Below are positions 27,367-35,477 of a stretch of 64,000 nucleotides of DNA, piece after piece. The stretch covers positions 1-64,000 of the forward strand of contig UQWM01000007.1 in the NCBI GenBank assembly GCA_900544795.1, in the 5' to 3' direction. Made by a program: the position numbers and the translations under genes. The number at the start of each line of letters is the position of its first letter. Positions within the stretch are counted from its first letter, which is position 1. The stretch comes from an uncultured Phascolarctobacterium sp. GTDB lineage: Bacteria > Bacillota > Negativicutes > Acidaminococcales > Acidaminococcaceae. The notes under the pieces were generated by a model, which saw nothing but the letters and a program-made list of their open reading frames with translations, was not told the origin of the DNA and did not search any database.

Positions 27367-28044
27367 TTAGTTTTGTTTTGTTGCGAGCTCGCTCGCGAAT
27401 CCATCCATAAATGCATCGCCCTTGCCACCAGCCCCGCCAGAGCCACCGCCGCCCTTGGGATCAACCTTGACTGCCCACGGATTTGCTTTAAGCCACTCGG
27501 CAGCTCCATCTTCGATAGACATTTCTTTATCGCCGTTTTTATAGGTCAAAGCACTGTCATCATCGCCGCCAATGTTATCAAGGATTAACCTTGCCATCTC
27601 TTTGGGATTAGCTGCATTGCCTTTGGTCAGTGCGTCAATCGCCAGACTTTGCTTTAAGGTTAGCATTCTTTTAGCCCTCTCGGCCTCCTGTGACGCGGTA
27701 GCTGCTTGCAGCTTTTCCTGCAAGGATTTGACTTCTTTTTCCATCTTGCCAAACTTTAGCAAAACCTCATCCGGTTTGCCGCCTTTTGATTTGAGACCGT
27801 CAAGTGTAGACTTAACCGCACTGACTTTTTCCTCCAAATCGTCCCCGTCCTCAAGCTCCAGCGCCGATAAAACCTTAGTCATTTTTTTAGTAACTGCTTC
27901 AGCTTTTTCGGCGAAGGCTTTGCCCTCGGTTCGACTTTTGGCCGCCTCCCCGTTGATTTTTTGCACCTCTGCTTTGATCGCGGTGATTAAATCCGCACCG
28001 CCCTCAATGCCTTCAAGTTTTGCATATACGTCTTTTAAATCCAT
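27367..28044 (-). CDS. Phage scaffolding protein
   Basis: A 225-residue, highly charged, mostly helical protein with a long coiled coil (about 40-130; KAEAVTKKMTKVLSALELE and KMEKEVKSLQEKLQAA). A Gly-rich linker near the end (GGGGSGGAGGKG) is followed by DAFMDGFASEL. This layout and the position directly before the capsid gene are those of phage scaffold/GP20-like proteins that guide procapsid assembly. AGGAGG lies seven bases before the ATG. Confidence 0.8.
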   Translation of the reverse strand: MDLKDVYAKLEGIEGGADLITAIKAEVQKINGEAAKSRTEGKAFAEKAEAVTKKMTKVLSALELEDGDDLEEKVSAVKSTLDGLKSKGGKPDEVLLKFGKMEKEVKSLQEKLQAATASQEAERAKRMLTLKQSLAIDALTKGNAANPKEMARLILDNIGGDDDSALTYKNGDKEMSIEDGAAEWLKANPWAVKVDPKGGGGSGGAGGKGDAFMDGFASELATKQN

Positions 28045-28129
28045 TTTTATGCCTCCTGTGCATAGGGCTCCTGTCCCTGTTATTTTTTATATTAAAGGCC
28101 TCTCGCCTTAATACCAGTTTTGGGCAATA

Positions 28130-28160
28130 AAAAACCGCTCCCAGTTAAACTGGAAACGGT
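28130..28160 (-). terminator. Terminator after the immunity gene
   Basis: A 10-bp stem with wobbles (28135-28144 with 28150-28159) followed by a run of T on the minus strand, 24 bases past the small gene stop. It separates the toxin/immunity pair from the scaffold gene, as expected for a self-contained cargo unit. Confidence 0.7.
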
Positions 28161-28183
28161 AAGTTACTGCTTAATTATTTTAT

Positions 28184-28453
28184 TTATGCTATTTTAGGAA
28201 TATATTTTTCAAGTTGTTTATCATCATGCGACATTGCTTTTAAAAATGCTACACAAACATCATGCTGATTATTATATGTACCGTCAACCTCTTGCACACC
28301 TCGTTCTTCAAAAACAAGCTTCCATTTCCCATTATCCGCCTTACGGATAAGAAAACCTTCAGTTGCCTTTATGAAGGTTAAATCGGACAACGAATAATAA
28401 TCAGAATCAACTTTTTCATTAATTAAAATTCTTTCTAACTCTTTAATTGTCAT
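28184..28453 (-). CDS. Probable immunity protein for the TNT-domain toxin
   Basis: An 89-residue acidic, alpha/beta protein (starts MTIKELERILINEKVDSDYY) that I do not recognise by family. It lies two bases after the TNT toxin gene on the same strand, is followed by its own terminator, and is visibly richer in A/T than the phage structural genes. Size, charge and position are those of polymorphic-toxin immunity genes. The assignment rests on context only. Confidence 0.6.
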   Translation of the reverse strand: MTIKELERILINEKVDSDYYSLSDLTFIKATEGFLIRKADNGKWKLVFEERGVQEVDGTYNNQHDVCVAFLKAMSHDDKQLEKYIPKIA

Positions 28454-28455
28454 GA

Positions 28456-29040
28456 TTAAACCTCCTCCAAATACTCTGTCAAATCCATTACTCTTCCTGG
28501 CAATTTATATTGCCAACCTCCACCTGGTTGCTCAAACCAAGCAGCCGTTCTACCGCTTAAAACATCCGGCAAATCTTTATTTATACGATAAACATGAACT
28601 GACTTATTTTGTGCTTCTTTAGGCAGAGCACGTTCAGCAAATGGCGTACCTACCGGGCTTACAAAGCTTCCTCTGCTGCCACCATAACGATCAACAATTA
28701 GGCTACCCTTTTTCAGGGTTTCTGTAATTGGCGTACCACTAAATCCGTTGTTTCTCGGATACAGTGTTCTACCGCTATCACTTAAAAACCTAGCATACCC
28801 TTGTTTACCTATAGTATACCTCAAGCCCTGCGATTCCGCAATTGATTTGAGGAAATAATCATCCGGCGGAAATAAGTTTTTACTCATTAAGTCCTGCATG
28901 AATTCAGGCTTTAATTGACCAGGATTGAGCTTGATTTTTTCACCATAGTAAGCAATTTTATACCTTGTAAAACAAAAACTGTGTAAGCCGTAAGGCTTAC
29001 ACAGTTTTTTTATTGCCGCCACAGCGACAAGCGTGTTCAA
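28456..29040 (-). CDS. TNT-domain NAD+ glycohydrolase-type toxin, 5-prime truncated (probable MuF-TNT remnant)
   Basis: The last 100 residues form a complete TNT domain: GTPITETLKKGSLIVDRYGG, SPVGTPFAERALP, VHVYRINKDLP and AAWFEQPGGGWQYKLP. The Arg of DRYGG, the Arg of ERALP and the Gln of WQYKLP or EQPGG match residues conserved in NAD-cleaving TNT toxins. The N-terminal 25 residues of the frame are translated rplT terminator and not real coding. The gene therefore lost its start and N-terminus. In phages a MuF head protein sits exactly here, before scaffold and capsid, and can carry C-terminal toxins. An internal ATG at 28887 with AGGA upstream could still yield about 143 residues. Confidence 0.75.
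   Translation of the reverse strand: MNTLVAVAAIKKLCKPYGLHSFCFTRYKIAYYGEKIKLNPGQLKPEFMQDLMSKNLFPPDDYFLKSIAESQGLRYTIGKQGYARFLSDSGRTLYPRNNGFSGTPITETLKKGSLIVDRYGGSRGSFVSPVGTPFAERALPKEAQNKSVHVYRINKDLPDVLSGRTAAWFEQPGGGWQYKLPGRVMDLTEYLEEV
28974..29010 (-). terminator. Terminator of the infC-rpmI-rplT operon
   Basis: A perfect 16-bp stem with a four-base loop (28974-28989 with 28994-29009) whose 3-prime arm ends in T5, 50 bases after rplT. The boundary between host and phage-derived DNA is immediately to its left. Confidence 0.92.
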
Positions 29041-29059
29041 TTTTCTGTAAAAATATAGC

Positions 29060-29413
29060 TTACAGAGCAGCTTTAGCAGCTTCTACCAATTTGGTGAAAG
29101 CAGCTGCATCATAAATCGCCATATCAGCCAAAACCTTACGGTTCATTTCGATACCAGCTTTAGTCAGACCGTTCATGAAACGGCTGTAGCTCATGCCGTT
29201 AGCACGGGTAGCAGCGTTGATACGAGCGATCCAGAGACGACGGAAGTCACGTTTTTTAGCGCGACGGTCGCGACGAGCATAGCTCAGAGCTTTCATTACG
29301 GTCTCATTAGCTTTTTTGAAAAGCAAATGTTTGGAACCGCGATAGCCTTTAGCCAGTTTTAAGATTTTTTTATGACGACGATGAGCAGTAACGCCCACTT
29401 TAATTCTTGCCAT
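29060..29413 (-). CDS. rplT: 50S ribosomal protein L20
   Basis: A 117-residue L20 with the family start MARIKVGVTAHRRHKKILKLAKGYRG and the conserved LWIARINAATRANGMSYSRFMNGL. L20 is needed early in 50S assembly and in many bacteria represses its own operon by binding the leader RNA. It is third in infC-rpmI-rplT. GGGAGG lies before the ATG. Confidence 0.98.
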   Translation of the reverse strand: MARIKVGVTAHRRHKKILKLAKGYRGSKHLLFKKANETVMKALSYARRDRRAKKRDFRRLWIARINAATRANGMSYSRFMNGLTKAGIEMNRKVLADMAIYDAAAFTKLVEAAKAAL

Positions 29414-29436
29414 TATAGTCAGCCTCCCTTAATCTA

Positions 29437-29634
29437 TTATGCGTACGGCAGCATTTTTGCTACGCGTTCATGATCAGTTTTGTGAACAAGTGCAGCCTTA
29501 CGCAAGTTTCTCTTGCGGGAAGGAGATTTATGTTCCAGAATATGGCTTTTGAAAGCTTTAGCACGTTTAAATTCACCGGTACCAGTCTTTTTAAAACGTT
29601 TAGCAGCAGCTCTGCGGGTTTTCATTTTAGGCAT
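29437..29634 (-). CDS. rpmI: 50S ribosomal protein L35
   Basis: A 65-residue L35 starting MPKMKTRRAAAKRFKKTG and containing SHILEHKSPSRKRNLRKA, all family hallmarks. The start at 29634 has AGGAGG nine bases upstream; the frame extends 13 codons into the intergenic spacer but that part is not coding. It lies between infC and rplT. Confidence 0.98.
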   Translation of the reverse strand: MPKMKTRRAAAKRFKKTGTGEFKRAKAFKSHILEHKSPSRKRNLRKAALVHKTDHERVAKMLPYA

Positions 29635-29647
29635 TGTCAAGTCCTCC

Positions 29648-30166
29648 TTATTTGGTAGCTTTAGGCGCAACAATCATAATCATGTTTCTGCCTTCTAATT
29701 TGGGTGCACGCTCAATAACAACAGTGTCTTTCAACTCTTCTGCCATTCTTTTAAGCAATACTTCGCCAAGTTCAGGGTGCGATAATTCGCGGCCGCGGAA
29801 CATGATGGTGACTTTTACTTTGTCGCCGTCTTCCAGGAACCGCACTGCATTTTTGAATTTGACGGTATAGTCATGATCCTCGATGCCGGGGCGCAATTTG
29901 ACTTCTTTGATATCAAAGGTCTTTTGCTTTTTACGAGCTTCTTTATCTCTTTTTTGCTGCTCGTAACGATACTTGCCGTAATCCATAATCCGGCACACCG
30001 GAGGCTTCGCATTAGGTGCGATCTCCACCAAGTCAAGTTGTTTTTCCTGTGCCAGCGCTAAAGCATCGCGACTGGACATTATACCCAGCTGTTCGCCGTC
30101 ATCGGCAGTAAGGCGCACTTCCCGTGCCCGAATCTCATCGTTGATACGCAAGTTTTCTTTGCTAAT
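29648..30166 (-). CDS. infC: Translation initiation factor IF-3 (probable ATT start)
   Basis: IF-3 of 172 residues: N-domain with NLRINDEIRAREVRLTADDGEQLG, linker (DYGKYRYEQQKRDKEARKKQK) and C-domain with EVKLRPGIEDHDYTVK and VTIMFRGRE. A GGAGGTGA at 30173-30180 is only three bases from the ATG at 30172 but nine from an ATT at 30166. Other Firmicute IF-3 proteins begin at this equivalent residue (ISKD/ISKE...) with AUU, through which IF-3 limits its own synthesis. I therefore set the start at ATT 30166; an ATG two codons earlier is the alternative. Confidence 0.95.
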   Translation of the reverse strand: MSKENLRINDEIRAREVRLTADDGEQLGIMSSRDALALAQEKQLDLVEIAPNAKPPVCRIMDYGKYRYEQQKRDKEARKKQKTFDIKEVKLRPGIEDHDYTVKFKNAVRFLEDGDKVKVTIMFRGRELSHPELGEVLLKRMAEELKDTVVIERAPKLEGRNMIMIVAPKATK

Positions 30167-30190
30167 AACCATTCACCTCCAAAAGTAAAT

Positions 30191-30290
30191 AAAAAACGCG
30201 AGCAGTAGATACTGCCCGCGTAAAAATCATATCCAACCTTGTCGAGCTTTGCTGCAAGGTGAGAAGCGAGCGGCTTCTGCTTTGTTACTC
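30191..30290 (-). promoter_or_regulatory. infC leader with attenuator (L20-leader type)
   Basis: The leader of about 110 bases between promoter and infC holds at least two hairpins around 30230-30280. It ends in a strong terminator stem (30196-30207 with 30210-30221) followed by T6, directly before the infC ribosome site. An intrinsic terminator ahead of the first gene means the operon is controlled by attenuation. In Firmicutes this is done by L20 binding its leader; that binder is inferred here. Confidence 0.75.
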
Positions 30291-30294
30291 AGAT

Positions 30295-30323
30295 ATGATA
30301 CCATATTGCTGAACTTATGTCAA
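30295..30323 (-). promoter_or_regulatory. Promoter of infC-rpmI-rplT
   Basis: Consensus TTGACA (30318-30323) and TATCAT (30295-30300) with 17-base spacing and an extended TGG before the -10, on the minus strand. A strong housekeeping promoter. Confidence 0.85.
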
Positions 30324-30334
30324 CAAATATTCTC

Positions 30335-30823
30335 TTAATCTTTTCTGGCACCCAACTGGCCATCCAAATAGAACAGTCCAGCTACGTTGTCGCCGATCAT
30401 TTCCAACTTATCGACGATCTCGGAAGCATTAGCTTCCTCTTCTACCTGCTCGTCGATAAACCATTTCAGGCAGCTTTGGGCCGCATAGTCTTTTTCTTTT
30501 AAAGCCACTTCATACATGTCATAAATGCGGGAAGTAACATATTTCTCGTGTTCCAGCACTTTTTTGAACAGCGTCAGCGGTGTACCGTAGTCAGCCGCCG
30601 GCATATCGATCTGCAAAAGCTGGGGCTGCACGCCGCAGTCCTGCATAAATTTTACAAAGCGCAGCGCGTGTTCACGTTCTTCTTCGTATTGCAGATACAG
30701 CCACTTAGCCATACCTTTATAATTTTTTGCTTCCATATCCAGGCTCATGGCCAGATACATATAAGCAGAATATAACTCAGCCTGTACTTGTTCGTTAAAT
30801 GATTTGAATACCTTTTTGTTCAT
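30335..30823 (-). CDS. ftnA: Ferritin (non-haem iron storage protein)
   Basis: A 162-residue ferritin of the FtnA type. A four-helix bundle carries the di-iron ligands in QAELYSAYMYL, EEEREHALRFVKF and the later FIDEQVEEEANA segment. It stores iron as ferric mineral in a 24-mer. AAGGAGGG precedes the ATG. A good promoter lies upstream at 30872-30900. An AT-rich 10-base palindrome (AATAATTATT) just upstream of the -35 could be a Fur/PerR-type site, but this is weak. Monocistronic. Confidence 0.95.
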   Translation of the reverse strand: MNKKVFKSFNEQVQAELYSAYMYLAMSLDMEAKNYKGMAKWLYLQYEEEREHALRFVKFMQDCGVQPQLLQIDMPAADYGTPLTLFKKVLEHEKYVTSRIYDMYEVALKEKDYAAQSCLKWFIDEQVEEEANASEIVDKLEMIGDNVAGLFYLDGQLGARKD

Positions 30824-30871
30824 AAATAAGACCCTCCTTGACAGCTTCCAAGCTGCTTTTTAATTGTACTT

Positions 30872-30900
30872 ATTATAGCACATTTCAAACAGCATTTCAA
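30872..30900 (-). promoter_or_regulatory. Promoter of the ferritin gene
   Basis: TTGAAA (30895-30900) and TATAAT (30872-30877) 17 bases apart on the minus strand, with extended TGC before the -10. It starts transcription about 40 bases before the ferritin ATG. Confidence 0.8.
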
Positions 30901-30960
30901 TAATAATTATTTATTTCTATCGCCTCTCGTTAAAAATTTTGCTGCTGCCCATACATAAAA

Positions 30961-30988
30961 AAGGCCATGCCCCAAAGAGCATGGCCTT
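30961..30988 (-). terminator. Terminator of thrS
   Basis: A 10-bp perfect stem (30961-30970 with 30979-30988, AAGGCCATGC arm) followed by T-rich sequence on the minus strand, just after the thrS stop. Confidence 0.9.
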
Positions 30989-30997
30989 GATCATTGA

Positions 30998-32908
30998 TTA
31001 TTGTTTTTCAGCAACTTCTTTTTGCAGCATTGCCACAAAGTCGCCCTGTGCCATAGCGCCAATATCGCCTTCTCCGCGGCGGCGGACTGCGACAGTGCCT
31101 TCTTCGACTTCTTTATCGCCGATAACCAGCATGTACGGTACTTTTTGCATCTGTGCTTCACGGATCTTGTAACCGATTTTTTCGTTACGGTCATCAAGAT
31201 GTACGCGCAGACCCAGTTTGAACATTTCGTCACTCAATTTTTTAGCATAATCGTAATGCTTATCGGTAATCGGCAGCACACGCACCTGACAAGGAGCCAG
31301 CCAAGCCGGGAAAGCACCTGCATAGTTTTCAATAAGGATACCAATAAAGCGTTCGATCGAGCCGTAAACAACACGGTGGATCATGACCGGGCGGTGTTTC
31401 ATGCCGTCTTCACCGGTATAGGTAAGTTCAAATTTCTCAGGCAGCAGCATATCCAGTTGAATAGTACCGCACTGCCAGGTACGGCCGATGGAGTCGGTCA
31501 AATGGAAGTCGATCTTCGGGCCGTAGAAAGCGCCGTCGCCTTCGTTGACCACATATTCCAAGCCAAAATCTTCCATAGCGCTCCTCAAAGCGTTGGTAGT
31601 GGTTTCCCAGGTCTCGGCGTCGCCCATGGAATCTTCCGGACGGGTCGACAGCTCGGCATGGTATTTCAGGCCAAAGGTAGCGTAAACTTCATCAAACAGA
31701 CGGATAACGTTTTGGATCTCTTCCCTGATCTGGCTGGGCATCATAAAGATATGCGCATCGTCCTGAGTGAAGCAGCGGACACGGAACAGGCCGTGCAGTG
31801 CGCCGGACAATTCGTGGCGATGCACTAAGCCAAGCTCGCCGGCACGGATAGGCAGCTCACGATAGCTATGCGGATGGGTTTTATAAACCAGCATACCGCC
31901 GGGGCAGTTCATCGGTTTGATAGCGTAATCTTCGCCATCGATTTCAGTAACATACATATTTTCGCGGTAGTGATCCCAGTGACCGGAGGTCTCCCACAGC
32001 TTGCGCGACAGGATCATCGGCGTTTTGATTTCCTGATATCCGTAACGTCTGTGCACTTCGCGCCAGTAGTTGATCAGCTCGTTGCGGATGACCATGCCAT
32101 TCGGATGGAAGAATGGGAAACCAGGCCCTTCTTCCATGATGCTGAACAGATCCAACTCTTTGCCCAGCTTACGGTGATCGCGTCTGGCAGCTTCTTCCAG
32201 CATGTGCAGATAAGCGTCCAGCTCTTCTTTGCTGGCAAAGGCGGTACCGTAAATGCGCTGCAGCATTTTATTTTTTTCATCGCCACGCCAATAAGCGCCG
32301 GCAATACTTTGCAGTTTAAAGGCTTTTACCCTGCCAGTTGAAGGGCAGTGCGGGCCTGCGCACAGGTCGGTAAAATCGCCTTGAGTATAAGTGCTGATAA
32401 CAGCGTCTTCAGGCAGATCGTTGATCAGCTCGACTTTATATTTTTCATCCTGCGCGGCAAATTTAGCCAGCGCTTCGCTGCGGGGCAGCTCACTGCGTTC
32501 CAGTGGGATATTGGCTTTAACGATCTTCGCCATTTCTTTTTCGATAGCTACCAAATCTTCGGGAACAAAAACATGCTCGCTGTCCAGGTCATAATAAAAA
32601 CCGTTAGCGATAGCCGGGCCGATAGCGAATTTGGTGCCCGGGAACAGATGCTGGATAGCCTGAGCCATCACATGCGCTGCCGTATGGCGGATAGCATGCA
32701 GGCCTTCTTCGCTTTCGGGAACGACAAATTCCACTGCCGCATCCTGTTCCAGGGTATCTGTCAAATCTTTATTTTTACCGTCTACTACTGCCAAAAGTGC
32801 CTGTTTGCCAAGCTTTTGCGACAAACTTTTAGCGACGTCCAGCAAGGTCGAGCCGGCTGCTACTTCTTTTACACTGCCATCTTTTAAGGTTACTTTAACA
32901 TTTGCCAT
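30998..32908 (-). CDS. thrS: Threonyl-tRNA synthetase
   Basis: A 636-residue ThrRS. The order is an N-terminal TGS domain (1-60), an editing domain with HTAAHVMAQAIQHL, a class II core with MNCPGGMLVYKTHPHSYRELPIR and VRCFTQDDAHIF, motif 3 PVMIHRVVYGSIERFIGILIE, and a C-terminal anticodon-binding domain. The zinc ligands Cys, His, His of the core are present. AGGAGG lies eight bases before the ATG. Its transcription is controlled by a T-box leader. Confidence 0.98.
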   Translation of the reverse strand: MANVKVTLKDGSVKEVAAGSTLLDVAKSLSQKLGKQALLAVVDGKNKDLTDTLEQDAAVEFVVPESEEGLHAIRHTAAHVMAQAIQHLFPGTKFAIGPAIANGFYYDLDSEHVFVPEDLVAIEKEMAKIVKANIPLERSELPRSEALAKFAAQDEKYKVELINDLPEDAVISTYTQGDFTDLCAGPHCPSTGRVKAFKLQSIAGAYWRGDEKNKMLQRIYGTAFASKEELDAYLHMLEEAARRDHRKLGKELDLFSIMEEGPGFPFFHPNGMVIRNELINYWREVHRRYGYQEIKTPMILSRKLWETSGHWDHYRENMYVTEIDGEDYAIKPMNCPGGMLVYKTHPHSYRELPIRAGELGLVHRHELSGALHGLFRVRCFTQDDAHIFMMPSQIREEIQNVIRLFDEVYATFGLKYHAELSTRPEDSMGDAETWETTTNALRSAMEDFGLEYVVNEGDGAFYGPKIDFHLTDSIGRTWQCGTIQLDMLLPEKFELTYTGEDGMKHRPVMIHRVVYGSIERFIGILIENYAGAFPAWLAPCQVRVLPITDKHYDYAKKLSDEMFKLGLRVHLDDRNEKIGYKIREAQMQKVPYMLVIGDKEVEEGTVAVRRRGEGDIGAMAQGDFVAMLQKEVAEKQ

Positions 32909-32929
32909 TTTACTAGCCTCCTAAAAATA

Positions 32930-33190
32930 AATAAACTCCAATCCCTGGAAAGGGACGGAGTTGACCGCGGTTCCACCCTAATTGACCTGCAAAAGTGCAA
33001 GTCCACTCGGTACCGTTAACGCCGGCAGACGACGCCACATACTAACTGCCATAGCAGGTTCCGCAGCGTGGTTTGAAGGTGGTCAGGTCCAACGTCTTTC
33101 CAAAGCGCTTGCAGCCATGGCGCTTCTCTCTAAAGGAAATTTACGTTAGCCTCGTCCTTCGCATAACCGATTGTTTATATGATTATTCTT
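32930..33190 (-). promoter_or_regulatory. T-box riboswitch controlling thrS
   Basis: The T-box bulge AGGGTGGAACCGCGG lies at 32965-32983 (minus strand), followed by a terminator (about 32936-32963) with a T-rich tail before thrS. Upstream are about 170 bases of paired leader containing GAGAGAAGCGCC and several ACC triplets that could act as threonine specifier. I could not fix the specifier by eye. Confidence 0.92.
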
Positions 33191-33310
33191 TATTATAGTC
33201 TTAACAATAATCGTTGTCAATAACCCATTTTTGTAAAATTATTGTAGCAAAATCCACAGCCTTCCCTTATAATTATATAAAAGATGTTGATAACTATAGG
33301 AGATGTTCGG

Positions 33311-34897
33311 ATGAAGTTCTTGAACAATAGCTTAGGAAAAATCCTGCTGGCAGGCCTGATGCTGTTACCGCTTCCTTCGGTGCAGGCAGCAGAAAAGCAG
33401 CGGGAAACCATGCTGTTTTTGCCAATGGATAACCGCCCGGTCTGTTCTTCCTACGTGGTTAAGACCATGGAAGCAGCCGGCTATAATGTGCTTGTACCTC
33501 CAGATAAATATCTGGCGTCATATAACAGAAACGGCAATCCCGACGAGCTGTGGAAATGGCTTGTCAAACGTGCTCCACAGGCAGATGCCGCCGTTATCTC
33601 GACGGACAGCCTGATCTACGGCGGGCTAGTCGCATCACGCACCCACCACGAACCACAGGCCGTTTTAGAGGAACGGCTCAAGCGGCTGGAAACACTCCGC
33701 GACCAATCCCCCGTGCGCCTTTACGCCTTTTCTACCCTGATGCGCACGCCACGGGCCAGTTTCGGTGCCGTCGAGCCGCCCTATTACAGCAAAATCGGCC
33801 CTGCCATCTTCCGCTATTCTGAGCTTTGCGATTCAGATGACCTGATTGGGCTGAATTTAAAAAACGCCCTGACCAAAAAGACTTTGGAAACAAACCTGCC
33901 AGCTGACGCCCTGCAGGACTGGCTGGATCGACGGCAGAAAAACCTGCATATCAACAGTATGCTGACCGATATGACACGCAAAAACAGGTTCCACTTCCTC
34001 GCCATCGGCAAAGATGACAATGCACCGCTTTCGCACACGCATATGGAAGCACGCAAGCTGACGCAGGAAACCTACGACCTGACCCAACGCACTTTCCAGA
34101 TCGTGCCTGGTGTCGATCAATTGGGGCTGCTGCTTTTGACCCGAGCCGGCAACGAGCTGAACCGCTATAATCCCCGCGTGTACACTTTTTACGCCGAAGG
34201 CTGGGGTCCCAGGACTTTGCCGCAGTATTCCGATATGACCTTGGGCCAATCGGTACCGCAGCAGATACTGGCCATCGACGGACGCACCGCAACCAGCGCC
34301 GCCAACGCCGATATAGTACTGGCACTGAATACGCCTTATGACGGAGTGATGATGGATTCGACCGCGCCTTCCAACCAATTCTTTTCTTCACCGCAAAACC
34401 GTAAATACATCGGTCAGCTCAAGCAGCTGCTGGATAACGGTAATCTTGTTTCCTTAGCCGACGTAGCCTACTCAAACGGCGCCGACAACGGTTTTATGAA
34501 CGAACTGGCCAAGGCTGGCCAAATAGAACGTCTGACAGCCTACAACGGCTGGAACACCGCCGATAACACTGTTGGCTTCGCCATCTGCCAGGGTGTTTTA
34601 GCACCGCAGATGCAAAAGCAGGACGCAAAAAAACTGATGCAGATCCGCATCATCGACGATTGGTACTATCAAGCGAACGCCCGGCGCAATGCTACGGCTT
34701 TTCTCGACAGCAAAAATCAAACAGCCGCCATTTATCTGCTGGGTCCTTACCAAAAACCTGCCCGTGAACTGGCTCAGGACATCTGCCGCGAACTGGCAGG
34801 ACGCTATACCTTCACCGAAAAAAGCAACTTTGATATCACCTTCCCCTGGGACAGGTTGTTTGAAATCGAAGTAGATTTGAAAAAAGATAAAAAATAA
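33311..34897 (+). CDS. Exported DUF4127 family protein
   Basis: A 528-residue protein with a signal peptide (MKFLNNSLGKILLAGLMLLP...VQA) and no further membrane segments. Family blocks include MLFLPMDNRPVCSSYV, ISTDSLIYGGLVASRTH, AIGKDDNAPLSHTH, the DNGNLVSLADVAYSNGADN region and GWNTADNTVGFAI. The family is widespread in Firmicutes and has no established function that I know. AGGAG lies eight bases before the ATG at 33311; an ATG nine codons earlier has no site. It is transcribed divergently from thrS and ends at its own terminator. Confidence 0.88.
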   Translation: MKFLNNSLGKILLAGLMLLPLPSVQAAEKQRETMLFLPMDNRPVCSSYVVKTMEAAGYNVLVPPDKYLASYNRNGNPDELWKWLVKRAPQADAAVISTDSLIYGGLVASRTHHEPQAVLEERLKRLETLRDQSPVRLYAFSTLMRTPRASFGAVEPPYYSKIGPAIFRYSELCDSDDLIGLNLKNALTKKTLETNLPADALQDWLDRRQKNLHINSMLTDMTRKNRFHFLAIGKDDNAPLSHTHMEARKLTQETYDLTQRTFQIVPGVDQLGLLLLTRAGNELNRYNPRVYTFYAEGWGPRTLPQYSDMTLGQSVPQQILAIDGRTATSAANADIVLALNTPYDGVMMDSTAPSNQFFSSPQNRKYIGQLKQLLDNGNLVSLADVAYSNGADNGFMNELAKAGQIERLTAYNGWNTADNTVGFAICQGVLAPQMQKQDAKKLMQIRIIDDWYYQANARRNATAFLDSKNQTAAIYLLGPYQKPARELAQDICRELAGRYTFTEKSNFDITFPWDRLFEIEVDLKKDKK

Positions 34898-34900
34898 TAA

Positions 34901-34940
34901 ATATACCGTTAGACGCTCTGCTGTCTGACGGTATATTTTT
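34901..34940 (+). terminator. Terminator after the DUF4127 gene
   Basis: A 14-bp stem with one wobble (34901-34914 with 34923-34936) and a T6 tail, directly following the stop. Confidence 0.88.
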
Positions 34941-35036
34941 AACTATAATAGACTTATACTTAAATTTTTATCGTTATTTTCAAAAGCATTTACTTTAAAT
35001 AAAGCTTTAATGTATGATGCTTGTAAGGAGGTTTTT

Positions 35037-35477
35037 ATGGACACTATCGATACTGCTATTTTAAATTGCCTGAAAGAAAACGGACGTGCGACAGCTTCAG
35101 AAATCAGCAAAAGGGTAAACTTATCTATACCAGCGGTTGCCGAACGGATACGCAAGCTGGAACAAAGCCGCACCATCCAGAAATACACTGTTAAATTAGA
35201 CCGTAAAAAGATCGGCCAAAGTCTTTTAGCCTTTATCTGTGTCAACATTGATAAAACGAAACATATTACGGCATTCCGTCAGCAAATAACGGCTTACGAC
35301 TGCGTGCTTGAATGTCACCATTTAGCAGGCACTTACGACTATCTGCTCAAAGTCAGCGTTCGTGATACAGCAGAGCTGGAAACATTTTTGTCGCACTCAC
35401 TCAAACAAATCAGCGGCGTTTCCAGTTCCAGTACTTTCATTACGCTGGCTACCTTGAAGGAAGAACTACATTGCTGA
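35037..35477 (+). CDS. Lrp/AsnC family transcriptional regulator
   Basis: A 146-residue regulator. An N-terminal helix-turn-helix (MDTIDTAILNCLKENGRATASEIS, IPAVAERIRKLEQSRTIQKYT) precedes a RAM ligand-binding domain (about 65-146; VLECHHLAGTYDYLLKVSV). AAGGAGG lies five bases before the ATG at 35037. It overlaps the start of the LysE gene by seven bases; such pairs usually have the regulator switching on the exporter when the amino acid is in excess. The ligand is unknown. Confidence 0.92.
   Translation: MDTIDTAILNCLKENGRATASEISKRVNLSIPAVAERIRKLEQSRTIQKYTVKLDRKKIGQSLLAFICVNIDKTKHITAFRQQITAYDCVLECHHLAGTYDYLLKVSVRDTAELETFLSHSLKQISGVSSSSTFITLATLKEELHC

Noticed and set aside
28965..29040. First 25 codons of the TNT-toxin frame as real coding
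   Set aside because: They translate the rplT terminator hairpin, so the true gene was cut left of 28974.
30895..30915. PerR/Fur box at the ferritin promoter
   Set aside because: Only a 10-base AT palindrome is present; too weak in an AT-rich promoter to list as a site.
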